This document shows positions 38,030-48,023 of a stretch of 64,000 nucleotides of DNA, piece by piece. The notes below the pieces were generated by a model. It ran no database searches. It worked only from the letters and a program-made list of their open reading frames with translations, and was not told the DNA's origin. A program made the position numbers and the translations under genes. Numbering within the stretch: position 1 is the first letter of the stretch; every line of letters begins with the position of its first letter. Origin of the DNA: Paralichthys olivaceus (lineage: Eukaryota; Chordata; Actinopteri; Pleuronectiformes; Paralichthyidae); contig NC_091098.1 in assembly GCF_024713975.1 (NCBI RefSeq), positions 23,155,316 through 23,219,315 of the forward strand, written 5' to 3'.

Positions 38030-38400
38030 GCTGCTGCTAGGTAGCAGCGGACGCGCCGTTTGCGTCTCCCACGTCATTTCCGCTTGCTAGAACCCGGATG
38101 CAGCTGCCATTGGGGCAAAGAGCAGGGCCACCGAGGCTGGTCGTGTTTTACCGTCACGCTGAGCGGACTGTTAGAGCCGCGGGGTTGATGCCGACAGGGC
38201 AGCGCGGAGCGGCAGCAGCGCTACGAGAAACCGAACCGTCCGCCCCGAGCACAGACACCGGCTGAAGGCTGCTGCTGCTAACGGTGCTAAAGTGTTAGCG
38301 AAGTGACGCGGAGCAGCTCCTCCGGTGATTAGCCGCACACACGGCGGACACACTGAACGTCTTGCCAGGGGCTGAAGCACAAACACCCGGCGGATGAACG
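38030..38400 (+). promoter_or_regulatory. ythdf1: ythdf1 CpG-rich promoter and 5'UTR
   Basis: This GC-rich stretch directly precedes the ythdf1 ATG and contrasts sharply with the AT-rich minisatellite before it. It holds an inverted CCAAT box (GCCATTGGGG near 38108), ETS-like CGGAA/TTCCG cores near 38079 and 38095, and many CpGs. It looks like a housekeeping promoter without TATA. The 5'UTR probably begins near 38100-38200; the exact start cannot be set from sequence. Confidence 0.65.
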
Positions 38401-41400
38401 ATGTCTGCCGCTAGTATCGACCCTCAGGTGAGGACAGGAGCGGGGACACACGCTCGGTTTGAGGGTAGCTTCATTTATTCTCCACAGGGAGACGAGATGC
38501 GCGGCTGTGCTCAACCCACTCAAGACGATGCCAGCTAGTTAGCTCGTTAGCCGGCTGAGAGGCAGGTTAGCTGGAGAGCTGGTAAATAACGGAGGCCTGG
38601 ACCTCAGCTCCCAGTGGCGACCACACTGGCCACAACACAACACTCAGCCCTTTAATGTCCGCCTGCTTTCCTCCAGGACAGTCTGAATACATGTCAGGAC
38701 AATGTGTGATGTGATTCAATAACACCCGTGACCCATGCAAGGCTTTCTGTGTTTTATCTCCCTCCTCTCACATGCATCCCTCCTCTCAACACGACCCAGA
38801 CATCGAAGGGACAAGATGCGAGCAAAGGTAAGAAGAACACTATGCAGCTGACCTCCTGATGGCTCGTTGAAATCTATCCAGCACCATGTTTAGCACCGCT
38901 CGCTCCTCCTGCACCAGCTACCAACCCACGATAGAGAGATAGATGCTCTCTATTGATCCCAAATTGTGAAGTGATTATTATATTATATTACAGCAGCAGG
39001 TCAGGGGCAGTGCACATGGAGCCAAGTATCTATAAAACAGATTCAAAGAATTATAACAGCTTGACATAGAATGTAATACATAAAATAATAAAAATTGTAC
39101 ATGCACGCTAAGTAAATGATTGCACTAGAATACATAGTAAAATACTAAATGTAATACATTATTATAAACAATAAATTAAATAGAGATGACGAAATACGAA
39201 CAAGTCTGCAAGGTTGCAGTAGTTTGCATTTAAAGATAATGTAGCGAGGTAGTTGGGGATATGAAATACTAAATAAAAATGTGAACGTTTTTGCAGGAGT
39301 AAGCAAATAGTTTTGTTGTGGACAGAAACTCTACAGCTCAGGGTTGTGAGGAGTTGTACAGTGTTGTAACTGTGGGCAGGAACATTTTCCTGTATCTGAC
39401 TTAAGCTTCAGCCACTCAAACTAAAGTGAGGATCATTTCTAAAGAAAATAAAAATGTCTAAATGAATCCCTCAAATGTGCAGTGAATGAAAAAGAAAGCT
39501 TCATTTCCCAGGCTCACACACACACACGTGTGTATTTAGTTGGTCGGTGTGTATTTTGATGTTGTTTGTTCTTGTAGTGTCTTTTGTCTCTTCGTGTAAC
39601 GACACTGACTGAGGTCGACACCAATCTTCTGCAGGACTCCTTGTTTTTCCTTTCTCTGACGATAGTTGTTAATAAGCGTGGGTGAATGTTTGGTTTGTCG
39701 TCATGCTGCAGAATAAATTTTGGATCGCTGAGACGCCTCCCTGATGGAATTGCGTCATGGTTAACATCTAAATATCTCAAACTTTTGCAAAGAACTGATT
39801 TATGTATGATGTCCATGTGAACAGATCGAGAGTGTTGATCACAGCCTCTGCTTCTTTACATATTGTGATCCACGTTTCTTTCATAACTATGCCATAAATA
39901 AACATACATCACACTAACAGCAAACTGCTTTTCAATTGTAAACGTCTTGCGCATTTCAAAAGGTCAACGCTTCCTAAATTTTATCCAGCAGCCGACCACA
40001 CTGCGTCAGACGGGATCATCTATTTTAATTTTCTACTGTTCATCGTTAACCCATGGATTCTGTGGCTGCAGGTTTATTCTAAATATGTGGCGTTCGTACG
40101 GCGGCAGAGGACGCAGCAATGTGTTCTGTACACTGCAGATATTTAAGGCTTCTTGACGGACCTTGCATTTTTAAGTTGTTTTAAATTCTCATGTGCAGCT
40201 TTGACACCAGTTTAATTTGTTTGCAGCCTTCCCAGTTTCAGTGCAGAATGGCTCCCTCCACCAGAAAGACACGGTCCATGACAATGACTTTGAGCCCTAT
40301 CTCACCGGCCAGTCCAATCAGGTGGGGAACACCTCGGAATTTGGATCATTAAAATACCTTGTTTTCCGTCATTCTGTTGCCCTAACAAATGATCTATCTT
40401 CTTTTGTAGAATAACAGTTATCAGTCCATGACAGACCCTTACCTGTCCAGCTACTATGCCCCCTCCATTGGATTTCCTTACCCTCTCAGTGAAGCTCCTT
40501 GGTCCACTGGAGGTGACCCACCAATTCCCTACCTGACACCCTATGCACCCCTCAGCAATGGAGACCATCACTTCATGCACGACACAGTGTTTGGGCAGCC
40601 GGGTGGGCTCAGCAGCAGTATTTACCCTCACAGGTTTAACTTTTTCCCAGAGAACCCGGCCTTCTCTGCCTGGGGCACCAGTGGTTCTCAGGGCCAGCAG
40701 ACTCAGAGCTCAGCCTATGGAGGGAGTTACAGCTACCCGCCCAGCTCTCTGGGAGGCACCTTAGTCCCTGATGGGCAGACGGGTTTCCATAGTGACACCC
40801 TGAGCAAGGCTCCAGGTATGAACAGCCTAGAGCAGGGCATGCTGGGCCTAAAAATAGGTGGGGATGTGACAGGAAGTGGCTCTGGTGTGAAAAGTGCAGG
40901 GTCTGTGATCGGTGGAGGTGGCAGTGTAGCTGCAGCTGTTGCCACGGGCAACGGAGGCACACCAATCGGAATGCCCCCTCCGAAACCTACATCGTGGGCT
41001 GCTATAGCGAGTAAACCTGCCAAGCTGCAGCAACAAAAGGCCAAGAACAAACCTGGCACACCCATCCCTGGAGGCGCCCTGCCTCCACCCCCCATCAAAC
41101 ACAGCATGGACATTGATACATGGGATAATAAAGGGACTGCAGCCAAGATGGTCCCGCCTTTGCCCCCCCACCACCATCATCACCACCATCACCACCACCA
41201 CCAACAGCAGCACCAGCCACAGCTTCACTCCCATGCTCCCAGTCTCCTCCCTCCCCTTCAACAATCCCTACAGTCTGCCCAGTCCCTCGTGCAGCAGATG
41301 ACCATGCAGGGTCCTCCACCTCCGCAGTCTTACCAGAACCACAACTCCGCTCCAACACCTCAAACCCGCTGGATAGCCCCACGCAACCGCAACTTGTGCT

Positions 41401-43221
41401 ATGGTGGTGGAAGCTTGGACAGCAGCTGCTCCTCCAACGGAGGCGGTGTTGGTAACGGAGGTGGAGGGGGTGGGGGTTTGCTTCCAGAGCCGGGTTTAGA
41501 GTCCCACCCTGTGCTGGAGAAGCTCCGAGCGGCCCACAGCTACAACCCCAAGGAGTTTGACTGGAACCTCAAGAACGGCCGTGTGTTCATCATCAAGAGC
41601 TACTCCGAGGACGACATCCACCGCTCCATCAAGTACTCGATCTGGTGCAGCACGGAGCACGGCAACAAGCGTTTGGACTCAGCCTTCAGAGCGATGAACT
41701 CTAAAGGTCCCGTCTACTTGTTGTTCAGCGTTAACGGCAGCGGCCATTTCTGCGGTGTGGCGGAGATGCGCTCACCTGTGGACTACGGCACCAGCGCTGG
41801 CGTTTGGGCGCAGGACAAGTGGAAGGGCAAGTTTGACGTGAACTGGTTGTTTGTTAAGGATGTGCCTAATAGCCAGCTGCGTCACATTCGCCTGGAAAAC
41901 AATGACAACAAGCCAGTCACCAACTCACGTGACACTCAAGAGGTTCCTCTGGAGAAAGCGAAGCAGGTGCTCAAGATTATTGCCCAGTACAAACACACCA
42001 CCTCCATCTTTGATGACTTTTCCCACTATGAGAAGAAGCAGGAGGAGGAGGAGGTGGTGAAAAAGGTAATGTTCCTTTGACTCTTAATACACTTTGGTGT
42101 TAGGATAAGTGAATATTTAGGGACTGTGACAAGACTATTTAGGTGGATAGAAACCGTATGTTTCACCTGTTAAAAAATTCAGTGTCATTTTCTTTTATAA
42201 CTCAAGAAAACAACGATGATATTAATAATATTCCTATAGTCCCTTATTTCTTAGCTTTCTTTTCATCTTGCTTGGTTGTCTGTGTTGGTCATTGATTAAA
42301 TATTTCTATCTTTTTAATATTATCGTATTCAAAGTGATGAGTTGTGTTTGTTGTGTGACATCTCAATAAAAATATCTGTAATAATAACTGTATTCATTTT
42401 TTTTCAGGGCTATGAGCCCGTCCCAATACAGAGCCGATCCCGAATCGATCAGGTAAAGTCTGTTATCTTATCTCTCTCTCTCTTTCTGTCAGGTGTGGAT
42501 AAGATGAGAATATTCATCGAAATATTTTAGGGTTTGTAGATATAGAATGAAAATATATGATATTAAAATCATATATAAAATCTAAATTATATACTAAAAG
42601 CAATGAGCTGTGATTTTTTTTCATCAAGATAAAGAAATTGAAAAAGATTTCCTGACACACACCACGTCCTTCCACCATGTGGTTTTAGTGATCCCATCAC
42701 GCGTGGACAGTTCAGCTTTAACACTTGGCATTAAAATGTGTCGTGATCCGATCTCAGGTAGGATCTCACCTCCTGCTCTGTACAAACAAACGTCATTTCT
42801 GTTCACGAAGACCGAGTTGTTGCTTTTGTCTTTTTTTGTATGTTGCTTTTACCCAGTCTGAATACAAAGGTGTGTCTGATGTCACCGTTTGTGCTTTCTG
42901 GCTGGAGGACGTCCGCTCTTCCCCTCAGCCGCCCCACCACTTTCAGGCATGTGGGTGACGTGATCGGATCTATATCTGATCTGAGTTCATTCACACATGC
43001 ACTTAAAAAAGTGTCCACTTGAGATCAGATCACAAAACCCACATGTTAATACCGGGTGTGTACGCAGCCAAAGATACAAGCCGGTTTGATCGTTAAGATT
43101 TGACATTTCCAGCTGTTTGAATCATAGTATTTCCCTGTTACATCACAGGTGATATTGATCGATCACATTTGATAATTTCTTGGTTTTTATTTCCCTCTCC
43201 TCTCAGGATCGTCAGAAGTGA
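38401..43221 (+). CDS. ythdf1: ythdf1, cytoplasmic m6A-reader YTH-domain protein
   Basis: Exons: 38401-38427 (MSAASIDPQ), 38800-38827, 40242-40321, 40410-42065, 42408-42452, 43207-43221; 616 aa (human 559). The protein binds N6-methyladenosine in mRNA and influences translation and decay. The N-terminal half is low complexity, rich in P, Q, G and S, with [23 protein letters not shown], an 11-His run followed by Gln near residue 300, and a Gly-rich stretch near 400. The C-terminal YTH domain starts near residue 420. Its three aromatic-cage tryptophans are present at 457, 511 and 516, with the same spacing (54 and 5) as human W411, W465 and W470. Most coding lies in one 1656-nt exon, as in mammals. 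Exon 3 has several in-frame acceptors. The 45-nt exon at 42408 inserts 15 residues just before the end. AFPVS-type N-terminal variants and tail isoforms need transcript data. Confidence 0.96.
38925..39400 (+). repeat. Diverged interspersed repeat, LINE-3'-end-like
   Basis: Contains TCTATTGATCCCAAATTGTG followed by CAGCAGCAGGTCA and then AT-rich runs with repeated AATACAT words, the layout of the 3' tails of fish LINE copies (TTATTGATCCC...GCAGCAG). No ORF. Family not determined. Confidence 0.35.
39510..39800 (-). pseudogene. Decayed Tc1-like transposase fragment in ythdf1 intron 2
   Basis: On the minus strand about 100 codons remain open. They include [13 protein letters not shown], which resembles the KFILQHDNDPKHT catalytic region of Tc1/mariner transposases, followed by RERKNKES, similar to the KEEQG-type helix after it. 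The NDPKHT core is altered (DKPNIH), and no terminal repeats or other domains are visible, so the copy is inactive. The resemblance is from memory and not alignment-tested. Confidence 0.5.
42640..43070 (+). repeat. Interspersed element in the last ythdf1 intron
   Basis: Outer words CTTTAACACTTGGCATTAAA and TAATACCGGGTGTGTACGCA, with CACGTGATC-type GTGACGTGATCGGATC blocks and GAGATCAGATCAC, fit a non-autonomous fish DNA element. A fragment with AATGCCAGGTGTAAATAGAC lies at 22860-22945. Extent approximate. Confidence 0.4.
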
Positions 43222-45620
43222 CCAGAAGAAGACGGCTTCTGAAACCCCCGATCAACAACGGTTGTGCTCGGATGGACGTACTGAAATTTAGATTTAAAAA
43301 GAAAACACACGGACATTAAGAAATTGAAAACTAATATTTTTTTCTATTTAATTGTGTTGACTTTGGCCCATGTCAAACTTTTGAGCCACATGGCTCCTGG
43401 TTCCCAGTCTTTAAGATGAGTGCAGGGATGAAGCTAGTTCCACCAGTCGAATCGCTTCAATAATATATATTTTTCTTGTTTTTTCTGTATTTTTTTAGCC
43501 TTATAAATCTCTATCGCTACCCCAGAACTTGCATTCTTAACTAAATATAAATATCTGCACGTCTGTTTTGAAACTCTTGACAACATGCTGCTGATATTCA
43601 GTGACTGTTCACTTTGTGGTTTGTGTGTTGGAGAAATGTTAAGTGCTTGTATTGGTTAATCTTAATGAGTGAACAACACTTTATTGACAAATGTCTGCTA
43701 TCTGTGTGTGGCCAGTTGTATTTTATATTATCAGAAGAAAAAAGAACTTCTATAACGCCCCGTTTTTCATGTTCGGGGTGTTTTACTTTGGTGGAGGAAT
43801 GTGAACACTGAAAGTTTCTGTATGCATAGACATAATCGTGCAAGGTTGTGACAGTAGGAAGCATAAATGTTAGAAGCATATTTTGAAAACTTTGCCATCT
43901 GGCTGACAAATAATTTGAATTTAACATTAGAGTGGAGGATCTTTGGGATTGTATCTCTCTCCAGAGTGGAGCCTTAACATTTCTTTTGAGCAGTAGTGTT
44001 AATGTTTGGTTCTCCCCCAGCACAGTACCTCAGAATTTTCAGCTCGAGATTCAGGGAAACGACGTCTAGAAAACAAATGCTCTTATAGATGGTCCCTCTT
44101 TTTTTTTTTTTTTTTTTTTTTTAAAGGACGGAATTAAAAATATTGAGTCTGAGTTGAGGCTCACAAAAATGAGCTTTCTGTGTATTTCCCTGACTTTTGT
44201 TTCCCTTTGTTCCAGCAGGGGTATTTGTCTGAAATTCTGAAGAAAATGTAGCATGTGCTGCTTTTAAAACTCAAAGCCAGGCCTGTCACTTCTGTTTTTT
44301 GTCTTTTTGTTCTTTCTTAACATCATTATAATCTTGGCATTTTCATCATTTTCATTGCTATAACCTATCCACGTCATCCCCAGAAAAATGTAAGCTTTAA
44401 TGTACCGGCATTTCTAACTGAGATCGCCTCAAAATGTTTAACTGTAGCATTATACTTAACCGATTTATTGTCAAGTGTATGAACACCCAGAGACTAGCCT
44501 ATATGGTATATGTTTGTGACTTTTCTTTTTTTAAATTGCTTGCTGTATTTGTGTGTATGTATGCTTGAGTGAAAGAAACGAGAGGGAGTATGACTGTGGA
44601 GCAAATCAGAGTTATATTACCGTATTGGAACATAGAAAATTTATGCAAAAAAAGTTTTAAGTCACCCCTGAATTAAATATCCATTGTATCAGAGGTCACT
44701 ATCACATTCTTAGATTTGACCATGTTCATTATTAAAGATATACTTATCTGTTTGTATGCTTTATTATTATGACCTTTTTAGGATGTAACGTACAAGATCA
44801 AGTCAGTTTTCATACAAATTTAAATTTGCCACAAGGATTTTTATATCCTGTATATTTCATGTTCGATTTTAGAAACTATATTTCAAATGACATTGTGGCA
44901 CCAATTATAAAATGTTGTTTCTTTTGTGAAAACAAGTTGGCTGTTTTGGTTTCAAAGAAACATTTTACAGGAAAACACAATTTTCCTGAAAGGTTTCAAT
45001 TCTGGTTCCCTGCAGCTCGCTTAGTCAAATTATCCATTTTAAATATGGATTATGAAATTATTATATTTAGAGTTAGAGGCTTTTCATTACTCAGGAGTTT
45101 CTCACTGAGTGTTTTCGGTTTAAAAAGGTTACAATTACTCCACAGTTTGAAAACGAAGATAACAAATCTAAACCTATTAATGACATAAACCTGTGGTGCA
45201 TCGAGTAATGTGAGGATATTCTGCATTTTTGTTTGAAACTGCGGAGATTGTTGGGCCCACACTGATGTACACACTACTGGGTGCCATTCGTGTTTCTCAT
45301 TTGCTTAAAATTGTGTTTTGTAGAATTACCTTTATTATTCTGTTAGTCAAGTAATTAAGAAAACCTAAGGCAAGGTAGAATTATTCTGTCTTAGAAGTAC
45401 TTTAGGAAAAGAAAAATAGCCTGTCCTGAAAACAAGTCCACACCCTCCAATTTCTTTTCCCTCCTGACCAACTGAGATAAAACCAGAATGTCACTCAGTA
45501 GGGCTCATACCTCCGCCAAGGCCCAACAGTCTCCTCAAATTCAATCAAGCTGCACCAAATCAAACACATTTGTAAATATCAGTTTTCTAAAGTATATCTT
45601 AATTTTATAATAAAACATCT
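43222..45620 (+). other. Probable ythdf1 3'UTR and flank
   Basis: No coding exon is seen. The first part (43222-44780) is AT-rich, with long T-runs (poly-T 44098-44122), several ATTAAA/AATTAAA-like signals (for example near 44670-44740) and no open frame resembling a protein. ythdf genes usually have long 3'UTRs, so much of this stretch is likely transcribed. The end cannot be fixed; canonical AATAAA-type sites appear again near 45607. Confidence 0.45.
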
Positions 45621-45830
45621 ATAAAAAAAGAAAAAAATAACCTTTTTGCAATGTTAAAGAAAGTGATTAACATTCGCCCCATGACCCAGATACACTTCAA
45701 AACTAGCTGAGTAGTTCACGGACCACATCATTACACCAAGTTTCATGGTCATCGCTCCAGTATAGTTTTTGTACAGTCCTTACAAACCAACCAGAAAACA
45801 AACGGTCCGGGGTGAAAGTGTAACCTCTAA
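45480..45830 (+). repeat. Old interspersed repeat (CCTCCGCCAAGG...CCAAGTTTCATGG type)
   Basis: CATACCTCCGCCAAGGCCCA, CACCAAATCAAACACATTTG and TACACCAAGTTTCATGGTCA follow in the order of a widespread fish repeat that ends in AAACAAAC-type sequence. Related scraps: 2955-3020, 22640-22740, 50630-50760. Confidence 0.45.
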
Positions 45831-47158
45831 ATGCTGAGTTAGTTTAATATGAAAACTAACTAATATTCAAAATGTGAGAATCATATTACAATGAATTGCT
45901 TACAAATGGATCAATAAATCATAAAAACATGCCACTTCATTTCTTGTGAGTTTTAGTGGTGGTTGCCAGGTGAAATAATAAAACTGACATGTAAAAGTAT
46001 AGTTGGGGGTCAGTACATGGGGCCTGTAGGAGATGAATCCGGCCATGCCTATATCATAAAATAGAAGTAGGGGAATCACATCCTCACAAAAACAAAAGCA
46101 GAGGCCTGTATTTGTTGTCACATTTTGGTTCCAAGAGGCAGAGTGTGCAGACGGTGGATCTGTCTCTCAGTGCAGGGTTCACAGAAAAACCTTCTTGAAT
46201 GTCGAGAGTTCGATTCCTCTCTTGGCATTCACCGCGTGCCTTAATTGTGTGGCTGATAAATCAAGGTCCGCTGTGAACACGAGGAGGGGTCATCCTGTCA
46301 CTCAGAGGAAAGTTACACCTTCAAAAGACAGAAATAACATCACCTTCACGAACAGTGGCTGGTGCCACTGCAGAACATTGTGTTTCTTTTTAGTTCCTCA
46401 CTATTATTTTCATTGATATAATAATAATAAGACTTGAATTCAAACACATGCACCAGGTTTCCTCTCCTTGTTCTTCTCATCCTCCTGATGTGCACATCCT
46501 GACACCGTGCAAACATCTGTCTTCATCCGTGGAGGTAAAACACCACCGACATCAGGGCTGCAGCAGCAGCGGGGTGTGAGTTGATGGAGGCGGGCAGGTC
46601 CACTCCCGAGGTCCCCTCTGGTTCTGCGCTTCTGTCCAGTTCGACCTTCGTGAGTTAAATACCCGCCGGTTCCTCTGGTTTCTTTATGTTGAGACATTTC
46701 TCTGCATCAAACCTAAATAAAGCGCGTCCTGGTGCGCGTGAGGCGTTCACGGCCCCGTCCTCATTGGCTGTAAGAGGTGATAACGTCATGACGTGGATCC
46801 GGGATGCTGCCCCCATTACAGAGTCCGGTGCACGGTCACACTGACGCGGTGAATCGATGAAGAATTTGCACGTGACAATAACAATAATAACACATTTTAT
46901 TTAAATTTCAAAAAACTCTAAGACACTTCACACAGAATTTCTAAGAAAAATACATTAGAGATAAAAACACAACATCATCAAACATTCAAAGTTAACATGG
47001 CTCTTCCCTCCAGCGTCCCTCTGTGAATGTGATTCAATTTCAAAAGTCTGTAGAGCGCCCACATCATTTTTGTGTAGAAGCTGTGATAGTGTACAAGTCC
47101 TCCTTGGAAAGTCTGGTTACAGGTTTACTTCTGGGCTGCTCACATAACTGTAGGGGGA

Positions 47159-47384
47159 TAGATTCTAAATAAAGATGCACAATGCATCTCCACTTTCCCC
47201 CTGTTCTAGCGGCCATTGACACAGTGGGCCACTTGAGCATAATGTCCTTTATGTTTGAGACTTTGTGGACCACATCCCATCAAAAAATATGGAGGGGACA
47301 GGGTATATGACTGTAGCCAGCCACCAGGGGGCGATAAAGATGATTTGTCTTGACTGTCATGTTGTCCGTCCTTGTTGAGTCTGG
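47159..47384 (+). mobile_element. Inverted-repeat element family A, copy 3
   Basis: Starts AGATTCTAAATAAAGATGC and ends near TTGTCCGTCCTTGTTGAGTC. The core has GTAGCCAGCCACCAGGGGGC and GATAAAGATGATTTG, as in other copies. Non-coding, downstream of slc17a9. Confidence 0.6.
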
Positions 47385-47470
47385 AATCAACAATATCAAG
47401 ACAACAACAAAGCAACTGGGCAAGTTCTTGGCTTGAGTGGAGTAAACATATACCAGAGACAAGATGTTTA

Positions 47471-47730
47471 AAGGTCCAGTGTGTAAGATTTAGGTGAAAG
47501 GATCTATTGGCAGAAATTGATATAAAATAATCCTCATGATGTTTTCACTAGTTTGTTTCATCAAAATTGTGTGAATTGTTGTTTTCTTTACCCCAGAATG
47601 AGCCCTTCATATTGACAGGTTTCCACAGGTTCTCACTCATGTTTGGAAGGGGAGGGTGAGGGGAGGGGTGTTCAGCTGCACCATGCAAATCAACCACTAG
47701 ATGTCACTAAATTCTACACACTGTACCTTT
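47471..47730 (-). mobile_element. Inverted-repeat element family B, copy 2
   Basis: Ends are AAGGTCCAGTGTGTAAGATT and AAATTCTACACACTGTACCT. The interior has ACTAGATGTCACTAAATTC and ATGTTTGGAAGGGGAGGG, matching copy 1 in inverse orientation. Located downstream of slc17a9. Confidence 0.78.
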
Positions 47731-48023
47731 ATCATACAAAGTGAAAATAGACAAAGTTAACACAATCAACAAATTAATATCCCTTCAGCTCAGAATTTAC
47801 AGAAAGCCCTCGATGTAATCATTTTTATATGGATGTCAAATTGCTACATTCAATGATCCAGAATATTCAAGTTCCTCCATATTCAAGTTCCTTCATTGTG
47901 AATAGCTGTTTCCTTCTTGTTTTGAGCAGCAGAAAAATATTTTTCCCATTCCCAACTCTCCAGAGGTTCCTGATAATCACAGCAGCCCGGCTACAAATGA
48001 TTGTTTGCAGCACAGGGTTTGGC

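Larger units (their letters stand above)
45620..48023. other. Convergent spacer between ythdf1 and slc17a9
   Basis: The two genes point at each other here. I see an old interspersed repeat (45480-45830), a moderately GC-rich block (46430-46850), a copy of family A (47159-47384) and one of family B (47471-47730). No exon is supported. The slc17a9 3'UTR begins at 48023 and runs leftwards for an unknown length. Confidence 0.5.

Noticed and set aside
40636-41382. Minus-strand ORFs of 95-138 codons opposite ythdf1
   Set aside because: Antisense shadows of the large ythdf1 coding exon, with no family features.
46200-46225. GAGAGTTCGATTCCTCTC, T-arm-like hairpin
   Set aside because: The loop is eight bases and no tRNA body or A box is present; at most a tRNA-derived SINE scrap.
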